This document shows, piece by piece, positions 1 to 8,384 of a stretch of 34,299 bases of DNA. The DNA comes from UBA1162 sp049513695 (GTDB lineage: Bacteria; Chloroflexota; Dehalococcoidia; GIF9; UBA5629). Below the pieces are notes generated by a model that was not told the origin of the DNA, made no database searches, and saw nothing but the letters and a program-made list of their open reading frames with translations. A program made the position numbers and the translations under genes. Numbering within the stretch: the stretch's first letter is position 1; each line of letters begins with the position of its first letter. The DNA lies in the NCBI GenBank assembly GCA_049513695.1, contig JBEKVW010000013.1:1-34299 (forward strand), read 5' to 3'.

Positions 1-2
1 CG

Positions 3-1007
3 CATCCTGTATGGTTTGAGAAAAAAGGCGCATTCATGTCAAAGAGCTGCATGGATGATTTCGGGCGCTTTGTGAAGTTCACCGTCACGGAGCTCTACGA
101 CCTGTGCAGTGATTGGATTACCTTTAACGAGCCCAACGTCTATGCCCTGGAGGGCTACCTGGAAGGCGACCATCCGCCGGCTTTAGCTGGCCATCCCTTA
201 CTCTACTTCAAGGTGCTGGGGAATATGGGCCGCTGCCACGCTGCAGCTTACTACACCATCCATAAACTGCAACACGATGCCATGGTGAGCTTCGCCAACC
301 ACTTCATCATCTTCACAGAGGTGAAAAACCACATGTTCGACAGGCTGGCCGCCCGCATTGCCAGCGATTCCTTCAACAACGTTTTTATCAACATGATCAC
401 GGGCAAGAAGGTGCCCATCTTAAGCAACCTGCTCGGCAATTGCGACCGTATCAGGGATACCTGGGACTTCGTGGGGGTGAATATCTACGGCGGCACGGAC
501 GTCAGCTTCGATATTACCAAACCCGGCATGGCCTTTGTGCGGCGTATCGAGCCGAAAGGCAAGCCTACCGGCGACCTGGACCCCAGCGGCAAAGCCATGT
601 TCGGCGAGATATATCCGCAGGGTATAAGCATAGTTGTCGATAAGCTGGCCAGATATAATAAGCCTTTTTTCATACTGGAAAACGGGGTGCCTGACAGGGA
701 TGATAAGTTGAGGCCCTGGGTTATAGCCAAAGCCGTGCGCACCATGTACGATCTCATACAGAAGGGCTACGATATCATCGGCTATCATCACTGGACGCTG
801 GTAGACAACTTCGAGTGGGCTCTGGGCTACTCCATGAAATTCGGGCTGGTCGAGATGGATCCCAAGACCCAGCAAAGAAAACTACGCCCCTCCGCCTCAT
901 TTTATTCCGAGATCGCTAAAGCTAACGCACTCACCCCCGCTATGATCAAAAAATATGCACCGCAAATAATGGACGAAATTTTCCCTGACGCTAAGGAATC
1001 GACATAG
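3..1007 (+). CDS. Glycoside hydrolase family 1 (beta-glucosidase-like), 5' end cut by the window
   Basis: GH1 enzymes are retaining beta-glycosidases that hydrolyse beta-linked sugars with two glutamates. Both are visible: the acid/base Glu in TFNEPNV (codon at about 129) and the nucleophile Glu in FILENGV (codon at about 678). The C-terminal HHWTLVDNFEWALGY aglycone-site motif and a DFVGVNIY segment also fit the family. An ATG occurs at 36, but the frame stays open to the left edge and reads HPVWFEKKGAF there, which matches the family's conserved (L/H)PxW region. The real start therefore lies outside the window and roughly the first quarter of the protein is missing. No signal peptide can be judged. 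The nucleophile motif reads ILENG rather than the commoner TENG, a mild divergence. Substrate cannot be read from the sequence. No clear terminator follows. Confidence 0.88.
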   Translation, partial: HPVWFEKKGAFMSKSCMDDFGRFVKFTVTELYDLCSDWITFNEPNVYALEGYLEGDHPPALAGHPLLYFKVLGNMGRCHAAAYYTIHKLQHDAMVSFANHFIIFTEVKNHMFDRLAARIASDSFNNVFINMITGKKVPILSNLLGNCDRIRDTWDFVGVNIYGGTDVSFDITKPGMAFVRRIEPKGKPTGDLDPSGKAMFGEIYPQGISIVVDKLARYNKPFFILENGVPDRDDKLRPWVIAKAVRTMYDLIQKGYDIIGYHHWTLVDNFEWALGYSMKFGLVEMDPKTQQRKLRPSASFYSEIAKANALTPAMIKKYAPQIMDEIFPDAKEST

Positions 1008-1023
1008 TCTCCTCCGGAATACA

Positions 1024-1053
1024 TTGACCGCCGATATGACAAATTGTTATTAT
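1024..1053 (+). promoter_or_regulatory. Candidate sigma-70-type promoter for the acyl-CoA dehydrogenase pair
   Basis: TTGACC at 1024-1029 and TATTAT at 1048-1053 are separated by 18 bases, each one mismatch from the consensus hexamers. The expected transcript would start near 1060 and carry a short leader with a small GCCAC/GTGGC stem-loop (1062-1078) before the AAGGGGG ribosome site ahead of the ATG at 1111. Inference from pattern only. Confidence 0.5.
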
Positions 1054-1110
1054 TGAAGTGAGCCACGTTTGAAGTGGCGCTATAAGATCAAGCTAAATAA
1101 GGGGGTTTAT

Positions 1111-2202
1111 ATGATAGGTTTCAGTCCTTCCGAAGAACAGAAAATGATCGTCAACACGGTTAAACAGTTCGCCACCGACGTCATACGCAAGAAGTTCCGG
1201 GATTGCGATGAGTCCGGCGAAATTCCGTCAGAAATCATCGACGGCGCCTGGGAGCTGGGACTGGTTGCAAGCTGCATCCCTGAACAGCTCGGGGGCGCCG
1301 GATGGGAGCATTCGGCCTTAACCGGCACGTTGCTGGCGGAGGAGCTGGCCTGGGGAGACCTCTCAATGGCCATGCATATCCTGGCCCCGTCCCTGGCCAT
1401 ACTTCCCATCGTTGAAATGGGCACCGAGGAGCAGAAAAAGAAATACCTGCCTGCCCTGTGCGGCAACAAGTTCACCGCCGCTACCGCCGCCTTCATCGAA
1501 CCGCTTTACGATTTCGACCCCAACGAGTTCAGCACCACGGCCAAACGCAACGGCGGATATAAACTCAATGGTCAGAAATGCTATGTCCCGCTGGCCGCCG
1601 GGGCGGATTTCATACTAGTGTACGCCGGAGAGGGAGAGGAAAGGCAGTGTTTCATTGTAGAAAAGGGCACTAAGGGGCTTGAGATCGGAGAGCGTGAGCA
1701 AAACATGGGCATCAAAGCCCTGGCCACATACGAGCTAAACCTGAAGGATTGTAAGATACCCACTGAGAATCGCCTGGGTGGGAAAAAGGGCTGCGACTTC
1801 AACCGGCTGGCCAACCTGTCCCGTGTAGCACTAGCCTCCATGGCGGTAGGGGTCGCACGTAGCTCATTCGAGTTTTCCCGTGACTACGCCAAGGAACGCC
1901 ACGCTTTCGGAGAACCCATAGCCGCACGCCAGGCAATCGCATTCATGCTGGCCGACATGGCTATCGAGGTCGACGCCGCCAGGCTGCTGACCTGGGAAGC
2001 TGCCTGGAAGCTGGACAGACATGAGGATGCGACCAGGGAAGCCTGCCTCGCCAAGTCATATGCCGATAGCATGGCGATGCTGGTGACCGATTATGGGGTA
2101 CAGGTGATGGGCGGACACGGATATGTGAGGGACAATCCTGTAGAGCTCTGGTTTAGAAACGCCAGGGGTTTCACCACCTTCACCGGCATGGCCATTGTAT
2201 AA
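1111..2202 (+). CDS. Acyl-CoA dehydrogenase-like subunit lacking the C-terminal catalytic glutamate
   Basis: Acyl-CoA dehydrogenase fold of 363 residues: N-terminal helical domain, middle beta domain (GYKLNGQKCYVP) and C-terminal helical domain (YAKERHAFGEPI, QVMGGHGYVRDNPVELWFRNAR). The family normally ends with RDA....YEGT.EI, where Glu is the catalytic base, followed by about 15 more residues. Here the protein stops right at this point as FTTFTGMAIV, aligning Thr to the Glu. The alternative base position used by isovaleryl-type enzymes (LER in helix G) reads LSR. The chosen ATG at 1111 has AAGGGGG just upstream; an in-frame upstream start at 1069 has no such site and would add a family-atypical basic stretch. 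The stop is 14 bases before the next gene, so the two are surely co-transcribed. Probably a non-catalytic or structural partner in a hetero-oligomer with its neighbour. Confidence 0.85.
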   Translation: MIGFSPSEEQKMIVNTVKQFATDVIRKKFRDCDESGEIPSEIIDGAWELGLVASCIPEQLGGAGWEHSALTGTLLAEELAWGDLSMAMHILAPSLAILPIVEMGTEEQKKKYLPALCGNKFTAATAAFIEPLYDFDPNEFSTTAKRNGGYKLNGQKCYVPLAAGADFILVYAGEGEERQCFIVEKGTKGLEIGEREQNMGIKALATYELNLKDCKIPTENRLGGKKGCDFNRLANLSRVALASMAVGVARSSFEFSRDYAKERHAFGEPIAARQAIAFMLADMAIEVDAARLLTWEAAWKLDRHEDATREACLAKSYADSMAMLVTDYGVQVMGGHGYVRDNPVELWFRNARGFTTFTGMAIV

Positions 2203-2216
2203 GGAGGAACGCACCG

Positions 2217-3398
2217 ATGATAGATTTTGAAATTTCAGCCGAAGATAAAGCCAAGGTTGAGGAGGCACACGATATAGCGCAGAACCTCTTCCGCCCAATC
2301 AGCCGCTATTATGACGAGCATGAACACGAAGACCCCATGGATCTAATAGATACAATGTGGAAGATGCGCGGCAAGGGGTTCTTGACCGGGCTGGGCGTAA
2401 CCGGAGCCCTAATGGTGGAGGAGCTCTGCTGGGGAGATGCAGGGCTTTACCTTGCCAGCCCCGGACCGGGGCTGGGGGGAGCGGCGGTATTTGCCGCCGG
2501 CACCCAGGAGCAGTGGGGACGCTTCCTGGCCCGCTACAGCGAAGGAAAACCGAAATGGGGCGCTATGGCTATGACGGAGCCTGGTTGCGGCTCGGATACA
2601 TCAGCCATCCAGGCCACTGCCGTTCGCGACGGCGACTACTGGGTGCTGAACGGAGAGAAAATCTTTGTAACCATGGGCCGCCGGGCGCTGGAGCTTTCCG
2701 AAGGCATCATCGTTGTCTGGGCCACCGTGGATAAATCCGCCGGCAGGGCCGGCATGAAATCCTTTGTGGTCGAGGCGGGGACGCCCGGCATGAAAGTCGA
2801 AAAGCAGGAGAAAAAGCTCGGGATCAAGGCCAGCGATACGGTTACGGTGGTATTCGAGAACTGCCGTATCCCATTTAATAACATTCTGGGCAAAGCCGAG
2901 ATCAAGACCAAGACCGAAGGCTTCAAGGGCGCTATGGCTACCTTCGATGTCACACGTCCGCTGGTAGCCGCACAGGCGCTGGGAGTGACCAGGGCCGCGC
3001 TGGATATGCTCAGGGATGAGCTGACCAAGCGGGGTATCAAGGTCCGCTACGACGTCCCGCGCAGCAAGCAGACAGCCATCGAGCGGGATTTCATGGAGAT
3101 GGAGTCCAACTGGAGGGCGGCCCACCTGCTGGTGATACGCGCCATGTGGCAACTGCAGGGTGGAACCCCCAATGCACTGGAAGCATCGATGGCCAAAGCC
3201 AAAGCCGGACGTGCTGCCACATTGATCACACAGAGGGCTGTCGAGCTGATGGGTCCTCTGGGCTACTCGCGCAAACTGCTGTTCGAGAAGTTCATGCGGG
3301 ATGCCAAGATCAACGATATCTTCGAAGGCACCGGCCAGATCAACACGCTGGTTGTGGCGCGCCGCCTGCTCGGTTACACCAGGGACCAGCTTAAATAA
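2217..3398 (+). CDS. Acyl-CoA dehydrogenase (catalytic subunit of the pair)
   Basis: A 393-residue FAD-dependent acyl-CoA dehydrogenase, which introduces an alpha,beta double bond into an acyl-CoA and passes electrons to ETF or a similar carrier. Visible hallmarks are AMTEPGCGSDTSAI in the middle domain (FAD/substrate contact), LNGEKIFVTMG, and the C-terminal RDAKINDIFEGTGQ carrying the catalytic Glu. A strong ribosome site (AAGGAGG) sits 8 bases before the ATG. It is the second gene of a two-gene operon whose first member lacks the Glu, suggesting that this chain supplies the active site of a mixed oligomer. The substrate cannot be told; genes further away would be needed. It converges on the metallo-hydrolase gene with only 10 bases between stops and no evident terminator. 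Confidence 0.92.
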   Translation: MIDFEISAEDKAKVEEAHDIAQNLFRPISRYYDEHEHEDPMDLIDTMWKMRGKGFLTGLGVTGALMVEELCWGDAGLYLASPGPGLGGAAVFAAGTQEQWGRFLARYSEGKPKWGAMAMTEPGCGSDTSAIQATAVRDGDYWVLNGEKIFVTMGRRALELSEGIIVVWATVDKSAGRAGMKSFVVEAGTPGMKVEKQEKKLGIKASDTVTVVFENCRIPFNNILGKAEIKTKTEGFKGAMATFDVTRPLVAAQALGVTRAALDMLRDELTKRGIKVRYDVPRSKQTAIERDFMEMESNWRAAHLLVIRAMWQLQGGTPNALEASMAKAKAGRAATLITQRAVELMGPLGYSRKLLFEKFMRDAKINDIFEGTGQINTLVVARRLLGYTRDQLK

Positions 3399-3408
3399 AC
3401 CGCAACCA

Positions 3409-4092
3409 TCATTTGAAGAATCTGCGCCGGACCGACTCGGCTGTAAAAGGCCCGCCGTGTCCGGCGTATATTATTTTCGGCTGCAGGTCGAGCACCTTTT
3501 GTATACTTTGTAAAAGTTGTTCCACGCTCTCTGCGAAATAGGGGAAGCCCGGCGCCGCAGGCCTGATAAGCCCGCCGAAGATAAGGTCGCCTACCAGGAC
3601 CTCCCCGCTTTCAAGTGCGATGGATATGCCGCCGGGTGTGTGGCCGGGGGTCAGGATTATCTTCCCTTTAACCCCGTACTTGGCCAGGTCCATCTCGCTT
3701 TCTATCAAAATATCCGGCGTCAGGCCGGTCACCTCGGGCTTTTTCACCATCTTTGATACAACTTCCATGGTCTTGCCTTTGGCGCCCACCGGTATCAGCG
3801 GCGGATTGCCGCCGGTTTTGAGGTATTCTGCATCGGCTTTATGTATTGCAACGGGCGCACCTGTTTTTTGCTTGAGCGCAGCTACACTGCCGAAATGGTC
3901 CTGGTGACAATGAGTGATGATGATCAGGGATACATCGCCGGGGCCGATTCCGTTCTCTTCCATTGACTGCAATATGCTGGCGTCGTAGCCGGGCAGGCCT
4001 GTATCCACAATAATGGGCTTATCCCCCCGGACAATATAGGAATTGACCATGGGGGTAGTTATAGGAATGACCACCTGCTTGTTTTCCGCCAT
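3409..4092 (-). CDS. Metallo-beta-lactamase-fold hydrolase (glyoxalase II-like)
   Basis: A 227-residue MBL-fold protein. The metal-binding signature HCHQDH is at residues 61-66, PGHTPGG near 149 gives the next His, VGDL gives the bridging Asp, and YAGHGGP near the C-terminus gives the last His, so a binuclear metal site is complete. Members hydrolyse thioesters such as hydroxyacylglutathione-like compounds, lactones or phosphoesters; the specific substrate cannot be read. The ATG at 4092 is preceded by AAGGAGA. It is the last gene of a minus-strand set after the thioredoxin fusion (22-base gap) and the PPC-domain gene. A thiol-related role next to a thioredoxin is plausible but is inference. 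Confidence 0.85.
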   Translation of the reverse strand: MAENKQVVIPITTPMVNSYIVRGDKPIIVDTGLPGYDASILQSMEENGIGPGDVSLIIITHCHQDHFGSVAALKQKTGAPVAIHKADAEYLKTGGNPPLIPVGAKGKTMEVVSKMVKKPEVTGLTPDILIESEMDLAKYGVKGKIILTPGHTPGGISIALESGEVLVGDLIFGGLIRPAAPGFPYFAESVEQLLQSIQKVLDLQPKIIYAGHGGPFTAESVRRRFFK

Positions 4093-4114
4093 TTGCGATC
4101 TCCTTAAATATCGA

Positions 4115-4663
4115 CTATCCCAATATGGAATCTATCTTCTGCCGCAATGCCCCTTCCGGCAATGCTCCTACGCTCCTGTCTATTTCCTCCCCGCCCTTGA
4201 AGAAGACCAGCAGCGGGATGCTCATGGCCTGGTATCTGGCAGCGGGCGCGGGGTTTTCATCGACATTGATCTTGCAGAACTTCAGTCGCCCGGCGTAACG
4301 CCCCGACAGCTTCTCCATGATAGGCGAGACCATACGGCAGGGCCCGCACCAGGGCGCCCAGAAGTCCACCACTACGGGAAGCTTGCTGTTGATCACCTCC
4401 CGCTCGAATGAGGCTTCATCTATCTCCGTAACGCCTGCCCCGGCATCCTTGATCTTGACAGTAATCAAAATATCGCCCGGCCGCCCATCCGTTACCAGCA
4501 GGGCATTGGTCAGCTTGACCACGGTGCCTTCGCCTGAGCCGGGCGGAATGGTCACCTCCAGCCTCTTGCCCTGCCTGTTTAACAGCTTTTTGGTGCCCGA
4601 GGCGGCTTCCTCCGGGCTTAAAGACATCTCATAGCGCACTTCGCCGTCAAATCCCGTGCCCAT
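4115..4663 (-). CDS. DnaJ C-terminal-like domain fused to thioredoxin
   Basis: 182 residues with two domains. Residues about 7-71 match the substrate-binding C-terminal repeat of DnaJ/CbpA: YEMSLSPEEAASGTKK, VTIPPGSGEGT, then GRPGDILITVKI. Residues about 78-182 are a complete thioredoxin with VVVDFWAPWCGPCRM; the redox pair is at 106 and 109 inside WCGPC. The residue before the usual cis-Pro loop reads SIPLL instead of the common IPTL. No J-domain is present. The ATG at 4663 follows AAAGGAG at a good distance. The architecture suggests a disulfide reductase that binds unfolded client proteins, acting in the cytoplasm since no signal peptide is seen. It lies between the PPC-domain gene and the MBL hydrolase on the same strand. 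Confidence 0.88.
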   Translation of the reverse strand: MGTGFDGEVRYEMSLSPEEAASGTKKLLNRQGKRLEVTIPPGSGEGTVVKLTNALLVTDGRPGDILITVKIKDAGAGVTEIDEASFEREVINSKLPVVVDFWAPWCGPCRMVSPIMEKLSGRYAGRLKFCKINVDENPAPAARYQAMSIPLLVFFKGGEEIDRSVGALPEGALRQKIDSILG

Positions 4664-4681
4664 GATCCAGCGCTCCTTTTA

Positions 4682-5140
4682 TCACCTCTTCCTTTTACGT
4701 TTGGGCTGGAGAAGCTCGAATCCGCTTGCCGCATCCGGCAGCCTGGCGATGTCAGCGCCCAGTATCTCGTAAAGTACCACCTCACCCACCAGCCAGGTTT
4801 TAACGCCCAGGCGCAAACAGCCGGTTATGGTTTGGCCGGCCCGGCCGAGTGCAGCATGGATATGAAGGGAAGGTTTGCCTTTTTTATCAGGGGCCAGCAC
4901 CCCAATTCCCACCACCTCGTGAACGCCATCGATGGGTAGTACCATGGGATCGGGCGGCATCATCGTATTCTTGCGCGGTCCGACCACCATATCCCCACTT
5001 CCAATGCCCCCGATCAGCACGGCCTGCCCGGCGATAATATTATGCTCCTGAGCGAATTTCTCAATGCATGCCGGCAGCTTATCGCCGTCCTCCAGCCTGA
5101 TAATAAAGACCCGCCCTATTTTGCCTTCGCTGTAGATCAT
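4682..5140 (-). CDS. PPC/DUF296-domain protein
   Basis: About 152 residues matching the PPC (DUF296, PD1-like) fold family. Signs are the N-terminal RVFIIRLEDGDKLPACIEKF, the GGIGSG turn, and the LHIHAALG histidine motif that often binds a metal. Bacterial members are poorly characterised; plant members are fused to AT-hooks and bind DNA. This one ends in a basic tail, QPKRKRKR, which could contact nucleic acid. Two starts are possible: TTG at 5161 and ATG at 5140. I chose 5140 because AAGGGGG lies 6 bases upstream of it and homologues begin near there. It is the first gene of the minus-strand trio with the thioredoxin fusion and MBL hydrolase (18-base gap). Function unknown. Confidence 0.78.
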   Translation of the reverse strand: MIYSEGKIGRVFIIRLEDGDKLPACIEKFAQEHNIIAGQAVLIGGIGSGDMVVGPRKNTMMPPDPMVLPIDGVHEVVGIGVLAPDKKGKPSLHIHAALGRAGQTITGCLRLGVKTWLVGEVVLYEILGADIARLPDAASGFELLQPKRKRKR

Positions 5141-5327
5141 GCTATGCCCCCTTATTAACAACTGCCCTTTACCTAAATTAGCGATGTACGAAAGGCACTG
5201 AATGCTGAAAATTGAGTTATTCCACGATATATCAATGAAGTTATTTTTTTCACCCCAAGCTAAAGTCTATCAGGTGTAGCAGTTGAATTTCTAGCGGTAA
5301 GTTATCCGCACTAATCTTTCGGCAGGT

Positions 5328-6074
5328 TTAAGCTTGTATCCTTTCAAAGAGATACGTACCTACACCCAGGAATATCACGGCGACGATAACGATAACCATC
5401 ATGTCCATGCCTATTCCGAAGCTGCCCACGCCACCCAGAGCCGAGCGTATTCCATCGACACCGTAGGTTAGCGGATCGATTCTCGTAACCACCTCCAGTG
5501 CAGTCGGCAAACCCTGCAGCGGAAATAGCGCACCCGAGAGGAAAAAAATCGGCATAACCATAAAGTTCATTATCAACTGGAATCCCTGCATATCTTCAAT
5601 TATTGATGCTATGGCAACACCAAGAGATGTAAAGAGCAGTGCAATGAGAATTATGAACAACAGGGCAACGGGCAGCATAAGCGGGTCAGAGATTTTAAAA
5701 CCTACAAAGAGGGCGAGTACAAAAACAATCACTCCCTGGATGGATGCAACCGTCGCGCCTCCTACCGTCTTGCCGAGCATGATTTGCCATCTGGGAACCG
5801 GGGCCACCATTGTCTCCTTGAGGAATCCGAACTGCTTGTCCCAGATGAGGTCGATGCCGGAAAAAATAGCGGTGAAGAGAACGCTCATCATGATTATTCC
5901 GGATGTCAGGAACTGGAGGTAGTTTCCCTGCCCGGCCTGCTGGAAAATAGCTCCGAAGCCGAATCCAAAAACCAATAAAAACAATAATGGCTGACCGAGC
6001 GAACCGATAATGCGCGATTTAGCGCGAAAATACTTTTTTACTTGCCTGAGCCAGAGAATATATATTGTACTCAT
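5328..6074 (-). CDS. ABC-2 type transporter permease (DrrB-like)
   Basis: 248-residue integral membrane protein with six hydrophobic segments and the ABC-2 family pattern: a cytoplasmic N-terminus (LRQVKKYFRAKSR), the central LKETMVAPVPRWQIMLGK loop, and the late PLQGLPTALEVVTRIDPLTYGVDGIR stretch, read here in parts. Such permeases pair with a DrrA-type ATPase and export drugs, lipids or polysaccharides. A TTG lies upstream, but the ATG at 6074 has GGAGG at 8 bases and is the better start. It follows the ATPase gene by 58 bases on the same strand, so the two form one exporter. Substrate unknown. The 5162-5327 stretch downstream holds no gene or convincing terminator that I can see. Confidence 0.9.
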   Translation of the reverse strand: MSTIYILWLRQVKKYFRAKSRIIGSLGQPLLFLLVFGFGFGAIFQQAGQGNYLQFLTSGIIMMSVLFTAIFSGIDLIWDKQFGFLKETMVAPVPRWQIMLGKTVGGATVASIQGVIVFVLALFVGFKISDPLMLPVALLFIILIALLFTSLGVAIASIIEDMQGFQLIMNFMVMPIFFLSGALFPLQGLPTALEVVTRIDPLTYGVDGIRSALGGVGSFGIGMDMMVIVIVAVIFLGVGTYLFERIQA

Positions 6075-6132
6075 GAATGATACCTCCAAATATGGTGTGT
6101 TGATCTTGAGCGGAGAATAAACATTGTGCTCA

Positions 6133-6948
6133 TTAGTGTCGCCCCATCATCCTGCCCATTAATCTCATCCTATCACTGCCATTTACCTGCTCTTCTCTGA
6201 TAACACTCCCTGTAAGCGCAATGTAGGCCTCCTCCAATGTATGTGTTTTCGTTTTTTCTTCCAGTTCGGCGGTGCTGCCGATAGCCACGATTCTTCCGTG
6301 GTCAATGATGGCTATCCGCTGGGCTACTTTCTCTGCTTCTTCCATATAGTGCGTTGAAAAGAAAATAGTCATACCCTCCTTCTGGTTAATCTCCAATAAG
6401 TAGTTCCATATATGGTTTCTTGTTTGAGGGTCCAGTCCGAGAGTGGGCTCATCCAGAAATATGATCTTGGGATGATGCAGCAATCCCCTGGCCATTTCCA
6501 ATCTGCGTTTCATACCGCCTGAAAAGGTTTTGACCATATCATTTTTACGGTCCCAGAGCTCTACAAAGCGCAATAGTTCCTCTATCCTCTTCTTCCTGGT
6601 GTCCGCAGGTACCTTGAATAACACAGCATGATACTGCAGGTTTTCCAGTGCGGTCATGTCGATATCCAGGCTGGGGTCCTGAAAGACTATGCCGAAGGAT
6701 TTTCTTACGGCGTCCTTATCATTTTTGGGATCATGTCCGTTGACTACCATGCTCCCACTTGTTGGCTCAAGCAAAGTAGTAAGCATTTTTATGGTAGTAG
6801 ACTTGCCCGCTCCGTTGGGCCCCAAAAATGCAAAGATTTCCCCTTTCTTAACATCAAAAGAGATGTTGTCAACCGCCGCGAAATCCTTGAACCGCTTGGT
6901 CAGCCCCGAGATAGAAATAATATTTGTGTCCTTTACATCAGAAACCAT
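6133..6948 (-). CDS. ABC transporter ATP-binding protein (DrrA-like)
   Basis: 271-residue ABC ATPase that powers the neighbouring ABC-2 permease. Walker A is GPNGAGKST, the Q-loop is VFQDPSLD, the signature is FSGGMKRRLEMARG, Walker B is KIIFLDEPTLGLD, and the H-loop is FFSTHYMEEAE. The C-terminal extension (LEEAYIALTGS) is typical of drug-efflux ATPases of the DrrA/CcmA class. The tail ends in Met/Arg-rich RMRLMGRMMGRH. The start at 6948 has only a weak GAGAGA ribosome site. The transposase remnant ends 10 bases upstream, so the original promoter may have been displaced or replaced by the insertion. Confidence 0.93.
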   Translation of the reverse strand: MVSDVKDTNIISISGLTKRFKDFAAVDNISFDVKKGEIFAFLGPNGAGKSTTIKMLTTLLEPTSGSMVVNGHDPKNDKDAVRKSFGIVFQDPSLDIDMTALENLQYHAVLFKVPADTRKKRIEELLRFVELWDRKNDMVKTFSGGMKRRLEMARGLLHHPKIIFLDEPTLGLDPQTRNHIWNYLLEINQKEGMTIFFSTHYMEEAEKVAQRIAIIDHGRIVAIGSTAELEEKTKTHTLEEAYIALTGSVIREEQVNGSDRMRLMGRMMGRH

Positions 6949-6957
6949 GTATTTCTC

Positions 6958-7345
6958 TCATTGTGTATGTAAGATCCGACTGGACTGCACCCCTATGGCT
7001 GGACAGAACAGGTTAGGCTGATGGGTTTCCTCCTTATCCTGTTGTTGCTGCACCAATGCTTCATACTTAACTGGTGACAAGTAGCCAATTGATGAGTGAA
7101 GCCGTTTGAAATTATAAACCTGCTCGATGAAATAGGGAAGCCGTGATTGGACATCGGCTAGATTTGTGTGCTCGAATAGATACACGTCCTCGTGTTTTAG
7201 CGTTTAAAAGAAGCTCACCATCGTGGAGGTTATCGTAGGGATTACCTTTCCGTGACACGCCGACCTCAAAGCCATGCTCTTTAAGCTCGCTGGTGTATTC
7301 AAGAGAGGCATATTGCACTCGCTGTCAAAGGATGGCTTTTTAGGG
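6958..7345 (-). pseudogene. Decayed IS3-family transposase (orfB C-terminal half)
   Basis: Reading the minus strand, pieces of an IS3 OrfB integrase core appear in different frames. First comes FDSEC then QYASLEYTSELKEHGFEV, corresponding to the HSDRGSQYAS region. Then VSRKGNPYDNLHDGELLLN with the family's DN..xE region. After a shift near 7200 the sequence continues LKHEDVYLFEHT, YNFKRLHSSIGYLSPVKYE and ends at 6958. At least two frameshifts (near 7200 and near 7310) show that it is dead. The 5' half of the element is absent. The TGGACTGCACCCC stretch near 6975-6990 may be a piece of the terminal repeat. From 7346 to 7523 I see no gene. It marks the left side of an A+T-rich insert carrying the restriction-modification genes. 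Confidence 0.8.
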
Positions 7346-7523
7346 CAATATAAGATTTATTCGACTCCTTGTCATCCGGCCTCCTTTGACATAAAATACA
7401 AAGTCTTAACTTACAGGTTGATCATGCAGTTGTTCGGTCAGGCGTTTGGATATATTGCCTTGGGTAGGATTACTTTACAATACTAGAACATTTATTCTAT
7501 TATATTTTAAGTAGGCAATTTCT

Positions 7524-8384
7524 ATGCAAATAGATACTAAAATCTTACTTGGCGATTGCCTGATTAGACTTCCGCAACTTAAAGAAAATTCCATTGATCT
7601 CATTTTTACCTCACCTCCCTATGCAGATCAGAGAAAAAACACGTATGGCGGTGTTCCTCCAGACAAATACGTTGAATGGTTTCTCCCTATCTCTAAAGAA
7701 CTCCTACGGGTATTGAAACCCTCGGGCACTTTCATTCTTAATATTAAAGAACGGGTAGTGAATGGTGAGAGGCATACCTACGTAATGGAATTAATAATTG
7801 AGATGCGCAAGCAGGGTTGGATATGGACCGAGGAGTTTATCTGGCATAAAAAAAATTGCTACCCCGGGAAATGGCCGAACAGATTCAGAGATTCTTGGGA
7901 ACGGCTACTCCAATTTAATAAATCAAAAAAATTTACTATGCATCAGGACGCTGTTATGATTCCGGTTGGTGACTGGGCAAACACAAGGTTGAAGAAACTT
8001 AATGACACGGATAAACGAAGGGATGAATCAAGGGTTGGTAGCGGTTTTGGAAAAAACATCTCGAACTGGCTAAATAGAGATAAAGCATATCCAACCAACG
8101 TATTGCACATTGCAACCGAATGTGCTAATAAAAATCATAGTGCGGTATTCCCTGAAGCCCTTCCGGAGTGGTTTATTAAACTTTTTACTAAAGATCAGGA
8201 TTGGGTACTTGATCCCTTTGCCGGCTCAGGTAGCACGCTTAAATCAGCTCAAAGGTTAAAACGTAATTCGATAGGTATTGAAATTCATCAAGATTATTAC
8301 AATGATATGTTAAAAACGATCGTAACAAAAAAGCAGCAGTATTTATGTGAAACGAAGGCGAATTATGAAATCAATCCCGATTAA
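7524..8384 (+). CDS. DNA methyltransferase, beta-class (N4-cytosine or N6-adenine), type II R-M
   Basis: 286-residue SAM-dependent DNA amino-methyltransferase. The catalytic motif IV TSPPY is at about residues 29-33, and motif I DPFAGSGST comes late (about residue 233). This order defines the beta class. EVIWHK-like text (EFIWHKKNCYPG) and the C-terminal RNSIGIEIHQDYY also fit. It should protect host DNA against the endonuclease encoded by the next gene, whose ATG lies inside the last 20 bases of this gene. The recognition sequence cannot be deduced. The start at 7524 has only a weak ribosome site (AGTAGGC). A+T-rich codon use differs strongly from mutL downstream, consistent with recent acquisition next to an IS remnant. 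Confidence 0.9.
   Translation: MQIDTKILLGDCLIRLPQLKENSIDLIFTSPPYADQRKNTYGGVPPDKYVEWFLPISKELLRVLKPSGTFILNIKERVVNGERHTYVMELIIEMRKQGWIWTEEFIWHKKNCYPGKWPNRFRDSWERLLQFNKSKKFTMHQDAVMIPVGDWANTRLKKLNDTDKRRDESRVGSGFGKNISNWLNRDKAYPTNVLHIATECANKNHSAVFPEALPEWFIKLFTKDQDWVLDPFAGSGSTLKSAQRLKRNSIGIEIHQDYYNDMLKTIVTKKQQYLCETKANYEINPD

Noticed and set aside
420..875. Long open frames antisense to the glycoside hydrolase gene
   Set aside because: They run opposite to a gene with clear catalytic motifs and show no family features.
2601..3152. 183-codon open frame antisense to the acyl-CoA dehydrogenase
   Set aside because: Shadow frame of a G+C-rich gene; the His/Gly/Asp-rich text has no recognisable domain.
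7274..7486. 70-codon plus-strand frame over the IS remnant
   Set aside because: Its first part is antisense to transposase text and it lacks a ribosome site and homology that I can recognise.
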